This document shows positions 1-8,676 of a stretch of 64,000 nt of DNA, in pieces (the stretch's first letter is position 1; every line of letters starts with the position of its first letter). The DNA lies in contig JABTUE010000001.1 in the NCBI GenBank assembly GCA_015075515.1, forward strand, positions 434,001 to 498,000. The letters run 5' to 3'. A model generated the notes under the pieces. It had not been told where the DNA came from. It worked only from the letters and a program-made list of their open reading frames with translations, and searched no databases. This stretch comes from Planctomycetota bacterium (GTDB taxonomy: Bacteria > Planctomycetota > UBA8742 > UBA2392). Position numbers and translations under genes: made by a program.

Positions 1-1
1 G

Positions 2-115
2 GAATCGGGCGTGCTGTTTGCGGCCGTCGAGCGCGGGTACGGCCTGAACGCGCTGTGCGCCGCGCTGGAGGCCTGCGGCCGGCACGCAAGGGGCCCGGCC
101 GAGGCCGGGCCCTGA
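2..115 (+). CDS. C-terminal tail of an unidentified protein, cut by the window edge
   Basis: An open frame entering from the left edge ends at a TGA at 113-115 and gives the last 37 residues of a protein, including LFAAVERGYGLNALCAALE. The amphipathic helix-like composition suggests a real C-terminus, but no family can be named from it. The last ten codons coincide with a perfect GC-rich inverted repeat (91-112), so the tail is shaped partly by a hairpin that may act as a terminator. The gene would end 4 bp before the 3' end of the convergent tRNA-Pro. Confidence 0.4.
   Translation, partial: ESGVLFAAVERGYGLNALCAALEACGRHARGPAEAGP
91..112. terminator. GC-rich hairpin at the gene/tRNA convergence
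   Basis: GGGCCCGGCC and GGCCGGGCCC form a perfect 10-base inverted repeat around GA (about 9 pairs with a 4-base loop). There is no following T run. It sits between two convergent units (the left-edge gene and tRNA-Pro), where a bidirectional stop would be useful. Confidence 0.4.
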
Positions 116-119
116 AGGC

Positions 120-196
120 TGGTCGGGGCGACTGGATTTGAACCAGCGGCTTCCACGTCCCAAACGTGGCGCTCTACCAGGCTGAGCTACGCCCCG
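120..196 (-). tRNA. tRNA-Pro (anticodon TGG), CCA encoded
   Basis: Read on the minus strand the gene folds into a full cloverleaf. The acceptor stem CGGGGCG pairs with CGCCCCG. The anticodon stem CCACG/CGTGG closes the loop TTTGGGA, placing TGG as anticodon. The T arm has the loop TTCAAAT. Discriminator A and CCA are encoded (120-122). A -10-like TATAGT (205-210, minus) lies 8 bp upstream, so the promoter overlaps the 3' end of the neighbouring phosphatase gene. Confidence 0.95.
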
Positions 197-229
197 CTTG
201 CTTCACTATATACGCGCCGCGCCCGCGCT

Positions 230-3200
230 TCACCCCGGGGGCAGTTCCGCCAGTTCCCGGCGCAGCCGTTGCAGGCTTTCGATCACCGGAGCGCTGAGTC
301 TGGCACCGGTGTCCAGCGCCTGCTGCACGCCGTCGGCCAGCTTTGCGGCCTCGGCGCGGCGGCCCTGGCGCAGCAGTGTCCAGCCCAGTTCCATTTCAAA
401 GTTCAGCTTGCGCGCCGTGCCAAGCGCGGCGTGGGTGTCAATGCATTCGCGCAGCAGGCGTTCGGATTCCTTCAGCCTTCCGGGGTCGTTGTCGCGCAGC
501 GCCAGGTCGCGCATGAACACGCCCAGGTTGCCGCTCTGCACGGCCATGCCCAGGCGGTCTCCGATCTGTTCGTACATGGCGCGCGCCCGCGCCTGCAACT
601 CCAGCGACCGGTCCAGTTGCTCCATCTCGCGCAGGATCGTGGCCATGTTCGCAATCCGCATCGCCTGGCCGCGCGTGTTGTCCAGTTCAACGTCCAGCGC
701 GTAGGCCTGCTCGTAGAACTTCAGCGCGCCTTCCTTGTCGCCCCGCACGCTGCTGATCGTGGCCAGGTTGTTCAGGTTCACGGCCTCGGCGGCGCGGTTG
801 CCCTGTTCGCGCCCCAGTGTCAGCGCGCGGTCAATCAGCGCCCGGGCCTCGTCGTAGCGAAGCTGGCTCATCACCGCCAGCCCGCGGTTGCTCAGCCAGT
901 GCACCTCGCCGGCATGGTCGCCGGCTTCGCGCGCGGCCTCGTGCGCCTGGCGGAAGCACTGTTCGGCGGCGGCGGGGTTGCCGCGGTAAAAGTGCACGAC
1001 GGCGCGGTGGCCGATGATGTTGCCCTCGAAGTAGCGGTCGCCTTCGCGGCGGGCCACGACCAGCGCGCGTTCGAACAGGGCATCAGCCTCGTCGTAGCGG
1101 CCCTGCAGCGTGATCGCCGTGGCCAGCCAGTCTTCGGCCTCGGCGCGCTGGCGCTGTGTCAAACCGGGCAGTTCCAGCACGCGCGTGCATTCGGCAATCA
1201 GTTGCGGCGCCTTGCCGCGGGTGTGCAGGCTGCGCACCAGCGCCAGTGTGGCCTCAAAGCGCGCGGGGCTGTCGGGCGGAACTTCGGCCAGTTGGGCCTC
1301 GGCGGCCACGGGGTCGGTGCGGAACAGGCAGTCGCTGCGGCGCACAATCAGCCAGTGGCGCAGCACGCCGCGGGCCGCGGGCAGCCGCGCCTGGATCAGT
1401 TCCAGCGCGACACGGCCGGCGCCCTGGTGGTCCAGAGCCTCGGCGGCGTACACGGCGGCCCAGGCTCCGGCGTCGTCGTCGGCATGGCGGGCGATTTCAA
1501 CCAGGCCGTCCAGTTCCAGCGCCAGGCGCTTGCGGCCGGCGCGGGCCTGGGCGCTGTGGCGGCGTTCCCACCAGGCGCGGGCGTAGTCCATCAGGCAATC
1601 GCGCCAGCGGCGGGCAACGGCGGGCTGCAACGCCGGGTCGAGCATTTCGGCGGCAAAGGCGCGGATGCTTTCGTACAGAAAGAACCGGCGTTCGCCGGCC
1701 AGTTCGGGCACGTCGGCGGAATCCAGCAGGCTTTTGTCGCGCAGGCTTTCAATCACGTCCACGCACAACGGCGCGTCGGGCCAGGCGGAAAGGTCCACCA
1801 CCTGCTCGGCGTGTTCGAGGAAAAACCCGCCGCGAAACACCGACAACTGGGCCAGCGCGGCGCGCTCGTGGGGTTCCAGCAGGTCCCAGCTCCAGGCGAT
1901 GGCGCCGCGCAGGGTGGCATTGCGGCCGCCGTCGCGCTGGTCACGCAGCAGGGCAAAGCGCTGCTTGATGCGTTCCAGCATCTTGGCCGGCGGCAGAACG
2001 CGGGCGCGGGCCGCGGCCAGTTCAATCGCCAGCGGTATGCCGTCCAGGCGCACGCACAACTGCCCCACCGCGTCGGCGTTGTCGGCGTTCAGCACAAACC
2101 CGCCGTCGCGTTCGGCGGCGCGGGCCACAAACAGCGCCACGCTGGGCACCGCGGCCAGTTGCCGCAGCGTCGCCTCGTCCACGCTTTGCACAATGCCGGT
2201 GGCCTTGCGCGCCGGCACCGGCAGCGGCCGCAGCGCCAGAACCGATTCGCCGGCGCCCGGCGGCGCGCGGCTGGTCAGCAACCAGGCAACGTCCGGCGCG
2301 GCCTCGCGCCAGCGTTTGACCAGCGCCGCCAGCGGCGCCAGGCACTGGTCGCCGCCGTCCAGCAGCACCAGCAGCCGCCCGCCGCGGCTGAGCGCGCGGC
2401 CCTTCAGCGCAAAGCCCAGCCGTTGCGCCGCGTCGTCGCCGGAGATTTCAACGCCCAGCGCCTTGGCCAGCGCCGCGCAGACCGCGTTTTCGTCGCGCGC
2501 ATCGGAAAGATCGGCGTGCCAGGCACCGGCCGGATAATGTGACAGCGCCAGCCCCGCCGCGGCCACGGCCAGGCGCGACTTTCCGATGCCGGCGGTGCCG
2601 GTGATCGTGATCAGGCCGGGTCTGGCGGCGGTCAGGCGCGACAGCAGGTCGGCCAGTTCGGTTTCACGGCCGACCAGTCTGGCGCCGCCGGGGGGCAGGT
2701 TGGATTCATGGCCGCCGGCACCGCCGGAAAGCGGCGCCAGTTCGGCCGGGGGCTGGCCCACGCGCACCAGCACCAGGGCTTCGTCGTCGTGCTGGGCCGC
2801 GCCGCGCCGGAAGCCGTCCAGCCGCGCGCGCAGCAGATCCAGCGGCGCCGCGCCGGGGTCGGACGCGGCATGGGCCAGCGCCTGGCGCAGGCGGGTTTCG
2901 CCGAACATCTCGCGGTCGGGGTTGACGGCTTCGGTGACGCCGTCGGTGAACAGCAGCAGGTCGTCGCCGGGCTGAAGCTCAAGCACGGTTTCGGCCAGCA
3001 TCGGCGCCAGTGCCGCGCCCGGCAGCACGCCCAGCACCGTGCCCTCGGGTTTGTGCGTCGTCACCTGATCGCCGCGGCGCAGCAGCAGCGGCGCGTGCCC
3101 GGCGCGCACAAAGCGGCATCGGCGCGTGCGAATGTCCACCACGGCATACAGCGCCGAAACAAACATGCCGCGCGGGATTTCGCGCAGCAGGCTGTCATTC

Positions 3201-3499
3201 AGCGCCACCAGCACCTCGCGCGGGGCGGGGTTGCCGCGCGCGACCTGTTGCAGCGACTTTTTAGCCGCCGCCATCACCAGCGCCGCCGCCGTGCCGTGGC
3301 CCGACACGTCGGCCACGGCAATGCCCAGGTGCCACGAGTCCACCACCACAAAATCGTAAAAGTCGCCGCCCACCTGTTCGCAGGCGCGGTATTCGGCGGC
3401 AATCGCCAGGCCGGGCACCGACGGCGCCGACGGCAGCATCGCCGCCTGCACGGCGCGGGCGCGGCTGGAGATGCTGGTGCCGTGCGCTTTGTCGGCCAT
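230..3499 (-). CDS. PP2C (SpoIIE/RsbU-type) phosphatase fused to an STAND-like ATPase and TPR domain
   Basis: This 1089-residue signalling protein has three parts. Residues 1-250 are an RsbU/SpoIIE phosphatase with the metal-binding motifs VGGDFYDF (43-50), DVSGHG (64-69), LFTDGVTE (183-190) and a terminal HDDEALV. Residues 275-620 are a signalling ATPase with P-loop GTAGIGKSRL (301-310), a Walker B-like LLVLLDGGD and the motif GIPLAIELAAAR. The remainder is a TPR-like helical array. Such ATPase-TPR modules usually sense or scaffold, and RsbU phosphatases dephosphorylate anti-sigma antagonists, so a stress-signalling role is likely. No antagonist or kinase lies beside it. The ATG at 3499 lies 2 bp after the preceding stop, suggesting coupling; the frame stays open for 60 further codons, which look non-coding. 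Confidence 0.9.
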   Translation of the reverse strand: MADKAHGTSISSRARAVQAAMLPSAPSVPGLAIAAEYRACEQVGGDFYDFVVVDSWHLGIAVADVSGHGTAAALVMAAAKKSLQQVARGNPAPREVLVALNDSLLREIPRGMFVSALYAVVDIRTRRCRFVRAGHAPLLLRRGDQVTTHKPEGTVLGVLPGAALAPMLAETVLELQPGDDLLLFTDGVTEAVNPDREMFGETRLRQALAHAASDPGAAPLDLLRARLDGFRRGAAQHDDEALVLVRVGQPPAELAPLSGGAGGHESNLPPGGARLVGRETELADLLSRLTAARPGLITITGTAGIGKSRLAVAAAGLALSHYPAGAWHADLSDARDENAVCAALAKALGVEISGDDAAQRLGFALKGRALSRGGRLLVLLDGGDQCLAPLAALVKRWREAAPDVAWLLTSRAPPGAGESVLALRPLPVPARKATGIVQSVDEATLRQLAAVPSVALFVARAAERDGGFVLNADNADAVGQLCVRLDGIPLAIELAAARARVLPPAKMLERIKQRFALLRDQRDGGRNATLRGAIAWSWDLLEPHERAALAQLSVFRGGFFLEHAEQVVDLSAWPDAPLCVDVIESLRDKSLLDSADVPELAGERRFFLYESIRAFAAEMLDPALQPAVARRWRDCLMDYARAWWERRHSAQARAGRKRLALELDGLVEIARHADDDAGAWAAVYAAEALDHQGAGRVALELIQARLPAARGVLRHWLIVRRSDCLFRTDPVAAEAQLAEVPPDSPARFEATLALVRSLHTRGKAPQLIAECTRVLELPGLTQRQRAEAEDWLATAITLQGRYDEADALFERALVVARREGDRYFEGNIIGHRAVVHFYRGNPAAAEQCFRQAHEAAREAGDHAGEVHWLSNRGLAVMSQLRYDEARALIDRALTLGREQGNRAAEAVNLNNLATISSVRGDKEGALKFYEQAYALDVELDNTRGQAMRIANMATILREMEQLDRSLELQARARAMYEQIGDRLGMAVQSGNLGVFMRDLALRDNDPGRLKESERLLRECIDTHAALGTARKLNFEMELGWTLLRQGRRAEAAKLADGVQQALDTGARLSAPVIESLQRLRRELAELPPG

Positions 3500-3501
3500 G
3501 G

Positions 3502-3828
3502 TCAGGTTTCGACGTACGCCCCGATGCCGTCCTCGCGCATCACGCTGACGCCCAGCACCTTTACGCCCGACCGCGGCCTGTGCCAGCGTTTGCGGGCCAG
3601 CGCCATCCACCAGTCGGCGATGTCTTCGACGCCGCGGTCGCCGTGCTGGCCGAAGTGCGGCGCCTGTTCGTGCATCCACTGCTGCACGTCGTGGGCGTCC
3701 AGCTCGCCCGCAATCCGCAGCACCACGCGCCAGGTGTGATAGTGGGGGTTGCTGTGCACGGGGTGTTCCAGCCGCGACACGTAGTGCGAGGCCTTGTATG
3801 TGAGTTCAATCAACAGACCGGTTGCCAT
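3502..3828 (-). CDS. 6-pyruvoyl-tetrahydropterin synthase / QueD-like protein, divergent
   Basis: This 108-residue protein has the T-fold layout of the PTPS/QueD family. An ASH near residue 15 and an HYH near residue 30 supply the three zinc histidines, and VEDIADWW takes the place of the family PTxEN-A motif. The catalytic Cys normally four residues before the HxH is a His here (VHSNPHYH), and no LDH motif is seen. It may therefore not make carboxytetrahydropterin. It sits between a radical SAM gene (32 bp upstream) and the PP2C gene (2 bp downstream) in one minus-strand operon. The ATG at 3828 is preferred over upstream in-frame codons because the domain begins with it. Confidence 0.6.
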   Translation of the reverse strand: MATGLLIELTYKASHYVSRLEHPVHSNPHYHTWRVVLRIAGELDAHDVQQWMHEQAPHFGQHGDRGVEDIADWWMALARKRWHRPRSGVKVLGVSVMREDGIGAYVET

Positions 3829-3860
3829 AGGCGCGCCAGCATAGCGGCAACGGGCGCGGT

Positions 3861-4733
3861 CTACAGCCCGCGCATCCATTCGGGGCGCAGGCCAAGGCGG
3901 CCCTCAATCGCGGCATCCAGCAGTTCGACCAGCCGCCCGCTGTCGCGCGGCAGGCGGCCGGACAGCGGCAGATAGTTGCTGGCGTGGTTGGTGCGGAAGA
4001 TCGCGTCCTGTGGCCGGGCCCGGGCCACAAACACGCGCAGTTCGCGCAGCAGGCCGTTGACGTCCGGCAGGGTAAAGCGCCCCGCAGCCTCCAGCCGCGC
4101 CAGCGGCGTCCCCGGCACCACCGTCAGCGTCAGAACGCTGAGAAAGCGCGGGTTCATGGCCGTGGCCAGGCGCGCCGAGGCCTCGGCGTGTTCGGCGCTG
4201 CGTTCGGTGCCGCCGGCGCCGAGCAGAAAGATCGCCGACAGCTTGAGCCCGGCGGCGTGCGCCCGTTGGGCGGCCTGGGCGTGCTGTTCAAACGTGGCGC
4301 CCTTGGCGATGTGGCGCAGTGTCACGTCGTCGCCGCTTTCGGGGCCGATGTACAGAAGGCCCAGGCCCAGCTCGCGCAGTTCCCGCAGTTCGTGAGCGCT
4401 TTTCTGAAGGATGTTCAATGCCGTGGCGTAGCAACTGACGCGGCGCAGGCGCGGGAAGTTTTCGCGCAGCGCCGCCAGCACCTCGCGCCAGTGCGGCATG
4501 TCCATGGCCAGCGCGTCGCCGTCGGCGACAAACACCTTGTCCACGCGGTCGGCGCCCAGGCGCGCGGCCAGCCGGATGTCCTCCAGCGTCTGGTTCAGGT
4601 CGCGCACGCGAAACGACTTGTCGCGGTACATGTCGCAGTAGGTGCAATGGTTCCACGAACAGCCGATTGTGGCCTGCAGGATGTAGCTTCCGGCCTCGCT
4701 GGGCGGGCGGTAGATGCGGCCTTCGTAGCGCAC
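3861..4733 (-). CDS. Radical SAM protein
   Basis: The product is about 290 residues. Near the N-terminus it has ATIGCSWNHCTYCDMYRDK, with cysteines spaced CX4CX2C instead of the commoner CX3CX2C; this spacing fits a group of uncharacterised radical SAM proteins with a C-x-x-N-x-C-x-x-C-x-MY signature. The barrel follows, with VFVADGDALAM, a GPESG motif binding AdoMet, and LLGAGG. A GTG at 4733 is chosen because family similarity starts with the sequence after it; the upstream frame looks spurious. The substrate is unknown. It is first in an operon with a QueD-like and a PP2C gene, and divergent from the EamA gene across a 70-85 bp gap. Confidence 0.85.
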   Translation of the reverse strand: MRYEGRIYRPPSEAGSYILQATIGCSWNHCTYCDMYRDKSFRVRDLNQTLEDIRLAARLGADRVDKVFVADGDALAMDMPHWREVLAALRENFPRLRRVSCYATALNILQKSAHELRELRELGLGLLYIGPESGDDVTLRHIAKGATFEQHAQAAQRAHAAGLKLSAIFLLGAGGTERSAEHAEASARLATAMNPRFLSVLTLTVVPGTPLARLEAAGRFTLPDVNGLLRELRVFVARARPQDAIFRTNHASNYLPLSGRLPRDSGRLVELLDAAIEGRLGLRPEWMRGL

Positions 4734-4818
4734 GGCGCGAGTGTGGCACGGCGGCGCGCGGGCGCAACACCCGGCGCGGCTTGACGCGGCGGCGCGGCAA
4801 ACCATGCTTCCGCCGGCC

Positions 4819-5793
4819 ATGAATGAACCGCTGGGGATTGCCGCCGCCTCGGGCACCGCCGTGTGCTGGGCGTTCACGGCGCTGTTTTTCAGCGCCGCCA
4901 GCCGCCGCATCGGCCAGTATCACGTCAACCAGATCCGGCTGGTGATCGCGTGTGTGCTGCTTTCCGCGGCGTGCGCGGTGCTGCAGGTGTTTCAGCCGGT
5001 GCCGTTCAACCAGCTTGTGCTGCTGTCGCTGTCGGGTCTGGTCGGGCTGGCGCTGGGCGACGCGGCGGGTTTTTCCAGCCTTCAGATTCTGGGGGCGCGG
5101 CGCGCGTCGCTTTTGGGCGCGCTGGCGCCGGGTTTTGCCGCACTGCTGATGATTCCCATGCTGGGCGAATCACTGAACTGGGTGGGCGTGGCGGGCATGG
5201 TCGTGACGCTGGCGGGCGTGATGTGGGTGGTGCTTGAGCGCGCCCAAAGCGGCGAAATCGCCGGCAGCGCCGCCGTCGGCATCGTCATGGGCCTTCTGGG
5301 CGCCCTCGGCCAGGCCGGCGGGCTGATTTTTTCCAAGGCCGGCATGGGCATGGAAGCGCCCTCGGGCCTGATGAACCAGTTGGCCGGGATTGACTCATCG
5401 GGCGTGGTGCCGATCAGCCCGGTGCTGGGCACGCTGGTGCGGATGCTGGCGGGCACGGCGGTGCTGCTGGCGTGGGCGGCGGCGCGGCGCAGTTTCAGGC
5501 GCACGTGGCAGGCGCTTGGCGACCGGCGCGCGCTGGCCCAGACCGGCGCGGGGGCGCTTTTCGGGCCGTTTGTGGGCGTGACGCTGAGCCTGGCGGCGGT
5601 CAAGCACGCCAACACCGCCGTGGCGGCCACGATCATGGGCACGTCGCCGATTCTGGTGATTCCGGTTGTGGCCGTGGTGTACCGCCAGAAGATCACGTGG
5701 CGGGCGGTGGCCGGGGCGCTGGTGGCGGTGGGCGGCGTGACGATGCTGGGGCTGCGGCTGCCGATCGCGCGCGAGCTGGCGCGGCTTATTTGA
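4819..5793 (+). CDS. EamA/DMT-family transporter
   Basis: This 324-residue inner-membrane protein has about ten hydrophobic helices arranged as two EamA repeats. The first begins at PLGIAAASGTAVCWAFTALF and the second at VGIVMGLLGALGQAGGLIFS. The second repeat contains the family's PxxxxxAVVxxxE-like end (VIPVVAVVYRQKITW). Members export metabolites or amino acids by proton exchange; the substrate cannot be deduced. ATG 4819 is used; ATG 4804 would add five residues. The stop overlaps the stop of the convergent thioredoxin-reductase-like gene by 8 bp. Confidence 0.88.
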   Translation: MNEPLGIAAASGTAVCWAFTALFFSAASRRIGQYHVNQIRLVIACVLLSAACAVLQVFQPVPFNQLVLLSLSGLVGLALGDAAGFSSLQILGARRASLLGALAPGFAALLMIPMLGESLNWVGVAGMVVTLAGVMWVVLERAQSGEIAGSAAVGIVMGLLGALGQAGGLIFSKAGMGMEAPSGLMNQLAGIDSSGVVPISPVLGTLVRMLAGTAVLLAWAAARRSFRRTWQALGDRRALAQTGAGALFGPFVGVTLSLAAVKHANTAVAATIMGTSPILVIPVVAVVYRQKITWRAVAGALVAVGGVTMLGLRLPIARELARLI

Positions 5794-6994
5794 CTCTGGG
5801 CAGGGGGTTGCTGGCCAGCCACTGCCACAGGCGCTTGGCGCACAGGCTGCCGCTGGCGACCACGCTCATCATGGTGCGGATTTCAATGTTGGTGCAGTCG
5901 CCGGCCACATAGATGCCGCCGAACATGGTCTTGCCGCCTTCGCCGTGGGCAAAGTAGCCGTTTTCCTGGGGCAGACGCTCCAGCCCCGGGATCGGCGTCT
6001 TGGGCGCCGGACCCAGCGCGATCACCATGGCGTCAATCGGCAGGCCCTGTTCCTCGGGGATGCCTTTTTCCATGAAGAACATGTAGTCCAGCGTTTCGCC
6101 GCCCTTGACCGCCACCACTTTGGTGCCGGGCAAGATGCGCACCTTGTGGCCGATCGCGCGCTGGACCAGCAGCGGTTCGGCCGTCGGGTTGTCGTCGGGG
6201 CAAAGCACCGTCACGTGCTTGGCGTGCTGGCCCAGGAAAATCGCGGCGTGCATGGCCTCGTCGCCGCCACCCACCACGCACACCCGGCGGCCGGAATAAA
6301 TCTGCGCGTCCACCTGGGCGCCGTAGCGGATGCCCTTGTTCAGGTATTGTTCAACGCCCTGGATCTTCAGCTCGCGCTGGGCCGCACCGGTGGCGATGAT
6401 CACCGCGCGCGCCCAGAAGTTGCCGCCCGTGCTGTGCACGCGCTTGAACGCGCCGTGGATGCGGATGCTGTTCACCTTGCCCTTCATCAGCACCGCGCCC
6501 ACATGCCGCACGTGCTCGGCAAAGTTGTCGGCCACCTCGCGCCCGCTGATCGCGTCGTCGTAGCCCACGCCCAGGTATTCGTCCACGTCGGTCAGGCCCA
6601 GCAGATGCCCGCCCGGCTCGTTTTCATCCAGCCCCAGCACCGAAAGCCCGCCCAGACGGCAGCCGTGGCACGCCGCCAGCCCCGCCGGGCCAAGCCCGAC
6701 CACAATCACGTCAAAGATGGTCTGGCCGCGGGTTTCCAGTGATTCCAGGTCAAAGCGCATGCCCGTGGCCTCAAGCAGTTCTTCCTGCGTCGGGTCGGGC
6801 AGCCAGCGGTCATTGACATAAAGCACCGGCGAGGTGGGCGCGCCGCACAGCTTGCGGATGAAGGCGTTGGCCTCGGCGTCAGTGTTGATGTTCTTTTCGG
6901 TCCACGACAGGTGGTGGGCCTCAAGCGATTCCTTGACGAGCCGATTGGATTCGGACACGCCGTCGGTAAAGAACACAACCTTCGCAGCGGGCAT
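5786..6994 (-). CDS. Glutaredoxin-like domain fused to a thioredoxin-reductase-like flavoprotein, both CxxC sites lost
   Basis: The 402-residue protein joins a glutaredoxin-fold domain (1-85) to a TrxR-type FAD/NAD(P)H module. FAD motif [11 protein letters not shown] is at 98-108, NAD(P)H motif [12 protein letters not shown] at 240-251, and the terminal FAD motif IYVAGDCTN at 361-369. In the first domain the usual CPxC is replaced by DGVSES (11-16), though the cis-Pro loop TSPVLYV is kept. In the second, the CATC expected after GIRY reads GAQV (225-228). It may be a ferredoxin/flavodoxin-type reductase or an electron-transfer protein rather than a disulfide reductase. ATG 6994 is chosen because the Grx strand KVVFFT starts at residue 5; the long upstream open frame is antisense to ribBA. 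Confidence 0.88.
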   Translation of the reverse strand: MPAAKVVFFTDGVSESNRLVKESLEAHHLSWTEKNINTDAEANAFIRKLCGAPTSPVLYVNDRWLPDPTQEELLEATGMRFDLESLETRGQTIFDVIVVGLGPAGLAACHGCRLGGLSVLGLDENEPGGHLLGLTDVDEYLGVGYDDAISGREVADNFAEHVRHVGAVLMKGKVNSIRIHGAFKRVHSTGGNFWARAVIIATGAAQRELKIQGVEQYLNKGIRYGAQVDAQIYSGRRVCVVGGGDEAMHAAIFLGQHAKHVTVLCPDDNPTAEPLLVQRAIGHKVRILPGTKVVAVKGGETLDYMFFMEKGIPEEQGLPIDAMVIALGPAPKTPIPGLERLPQENGYFAHGEGGKTMFGGIYVAGDCTNIEIRTMMSVVASGSLCAKRLWQWLASNPLPRVK

Positions 6995-7074
6995 AGGCAA
7001 TCCTGACGCGCCGGGCGCGTCCGGCCAAACATTGCAGGCGGGGGGAGCCCGCGCGACGCGCCGGAACACCAACA

Positions 7075-7093
7075 GGGGAACACAAGTGTCCCC
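7075..7093. other. Short hairpin in the divergent ribBA/reductase intergenic region
   Basis: GGGGAACAC and GTGTCCCC pair around AA with a single bulged A. It lies about 130 bp upstream of ribBA and 80 bp upstream of the divergent reductase gene. No FMN riboswitch consensus is visible here. Its role is unknown. Confidence 0.3.
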
Positions 7094-7156
7094 AGGCTCC
7101 CGGTTCGACGTCGGAAGGCGCACTTTCGTCTCTTTGCCCGTCACTGTCAACGTGCT

Positions 7157-7170
7157 GGTTTGGCCAAACC
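7157..7170. promoter_or_regulatory. Perfect 14-bp palindrome upstream of ribBA, possible operator
   Basis: GGTTTGGCCAAACC is a perfect 14-bp palindrome 53 bp before the ribBA start, in the 229-bp gap shared with the divergent reductase gene. A dimeric regulator could bind here; no regulator gene is adjacent. Confidence 0.35.
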
Positions 7171-7223
7171 CGGCCCGGTTACCCCCACTTGCCCCGGCGG
7201 CCCGCACCCCGCTAATGGGGGCC

Positions 7224-8501
7224 ATGCTCACGCCCGTGACCGAAGTGCTGGATGACCTGCGCAACGGCAGGCCGATCATCCTGGTGGACGACGAAGACCG
7301 CGAAAACGAGGGCGACCTCGTGATCGCCGCCGAGCGCATCACCCCCCAGGGCGTGAACTTCATGGCCAAAGAGGGCCGCGGCCTGGTCTGTCTGGCCCTG
7401 ACCAACGAAATTGCCGACCGCATCAACCTGCCGCCGATGGCGGTCAACAACGAGTCGCCGTTCCATACCGCGTTTACCGTCAGCATCGAAGCCCGCGAGG
7501 GCGTGACCACCGGCATCAGCGCCGCCGACCGCGCCCACACCATCCTGACCGCAATCAAGGACGACGCCAAACCACGCGACCTGGTGCGGCCGGGCCACGT
7601 GTTTCCGCTGCGCGCCCGCGACGGCGGCGTGCTGGTGCGCAACGGCCAGACCGAAGGCAGCGTGGACCTGTGCAGGATGGCCGGCCTGAAACCCGCGGCC
7701 GTGATCTGCGAGATCATGAACGACGACGGCAGCATGGCCCGCCTGCCCGACCTCGAAAAATTCGCCGCCCGACACGGCCTGAAAATATGCAGCATCGCCG
7801 ACCTGGTGCAGTACCGGCTGGGCACCGAGCGCATCATCAAGCGCATCAGCACCGCGCGCATGCCCACCATCGCGGGCTACTTTGACCTGCACGTCTACAG
7901 CAGCCTGGCCGACGGCAAGGACCACGTGGCCCTGTGCAAAAACGTGCTGCCCGCCGACCTGCGCCCCGCCGACATGGATTACTCGAACGAGGGCGTGCTG
8001 GTGCGCGTGCACAGCGAATGCCTGACCGGCGACGTCTTCGGCAGCGAACGCTGCGATTGCGGCCTTCAATTGCACGGCGCGCTCAAACAGGTGCAGGCCG
8101 CCCAACGCGGCGCGGTCATCTACCTGCGCCAGGAAGGCCGCGGCATCGGCCTGGTCGAGAAAATCAAGGCCTACGCGCTTCAGGACCAGGGCTACGACAC
8201 CGTCGAGGCCAACGCGATGCTGGGCCACAAGCCCGACAAGCGCGAGTACGGCACCGGCTGCCAGATCCTGATTGACCTGGGCATCCGCAAACTGCGCCTG
8301 CTGACCAACAACCCCGCCAAGCGCGAGGCGATTGGCGCCTACGGCATTGAGATCATCGAGCGCGTGCCGCTGGAAATCCCGCCCACAGACGAAAACAACT
8401 TCTACATGCTGACCAAGCGCGAGAAGCTGGGGCATATTCTGCAACTGCCCAAAGACAGCGGCCGCCACCGCAAGGTGCGCAAAGAACGCGGGATTGAATA
8501 A
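7224..8501 (+). CDS. ribBA: Bifunctional DHBP synthase / GTP cyclohydrolase II (RibBA)
   Basis: The 425-residue protein makes both precursors of riboflavin. Its N-terminal RibB half turns ribulose-5-phosphate into 3,4-dihydroxy-2-butanone-4-phosphate and has [11 protein letters not shown] (21-31) plus RPGHVFPL. The C-terminal RibA half converts GTP to a diaminopyrimidine and has zinc ligands in [17 protein letters not shown], then [10 protein letters not shown] and the catalytic-region sequence YGTGCQIL. Length and order are standard. ATG 7224 fits the family N-terminus and follows a GGGGG tract; ATG 7215 is an alternative. No other rib genes are nearby. Confidence 0.95.
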   Translation: MLTPVTEVLDDLRNGRPIILVDDEDRENEGDLVIAAERITPQGVNFMAKEGRGLVCLALTNEIADRINLPPMAVNNESPFHTAFTVSIEAREGVTTGISAADRAHTILTAIKDDAKPRDLVRPGHVFPLRARDGGVLVRNGQTEGSVDLCRMAGLKPAAVICEIMNDDGSMARLPDLEKFAARHGLKICSIADLVQYRLGTERIIKRISTARMPTIAGYFDLHVYSSLADGKDHVALCKNVLPADLRPADMDYSNEGVLVRVHSECLTGDVFGSERCDCGLQLHGALKQVQAAQRGAVIYLRQEGRGIGLVEKIKAYALQDQGYDTVEANAMLGHKPDKREYGTGCQILIDLGIRKLRLLTNNPAKREAIGAYGIEIIERVPLEIPPTDENNFYMLTKREKLGHILQLPKDSGRHRKVRKERGIE

Positions 8502-8505
8502 GCCC

Positions 8506-8546
8506 CGGCCGAAAGGCCGTGGGTCGCCCGCCGATTTTGGCGGGCG
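8506..8546 (+). terminator. Two hairpins after ribBA, probable terminator
   Basis: CGGCC-GAAA-GGCCG (8506-8519) is followed by CGCCCGCC-GATTTT-GGCGGGCG (8525-8546), an 8-bp perfect stem. They begin 4 bp after the ribBA stop. There is no T run, so termination is probable but not certain. Confidence 0.55.
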
Positions 8547-8676
8547 GGAATAGCTAATTCGTCTCGCCGCTTATGCGGGCGGTCTCTGGCTGCATCAACC
8601 GCCCAATCCACGATTTCCTGCTTGAATTTGCACCGTTCACGTCCAATCTGGCGGCGCAATCTTTTTGGAGACCACC

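Noticed and set aside
269..2542. 757-codon open frame on the plus strand
   Set aside because: It is antisense to the PP2C/ATPase/TPR gene, with Gln/His/Arg/Ala-rich content and no domain; long antisense frames are expected at this GC content.
5786..6994. Selenocysteine in the Cys-less reductase
   Set aside because: There is no TGA at either former CxxC position; the codons encode Gly, Ser, Gln and Val.
6995..7223. FMN riboswitch before ribBA
   Set aside because: Conserved RFN segments were looked for by eye and not found; only a palindrome and a small hairpin are present.
6995..7870. Extension of the reductase frame across the ribBA 5' half
   Set aside because: The extra residues are Arg/Ser-rich and antisense to the RibB domain; the Grx fold starts at 6994.
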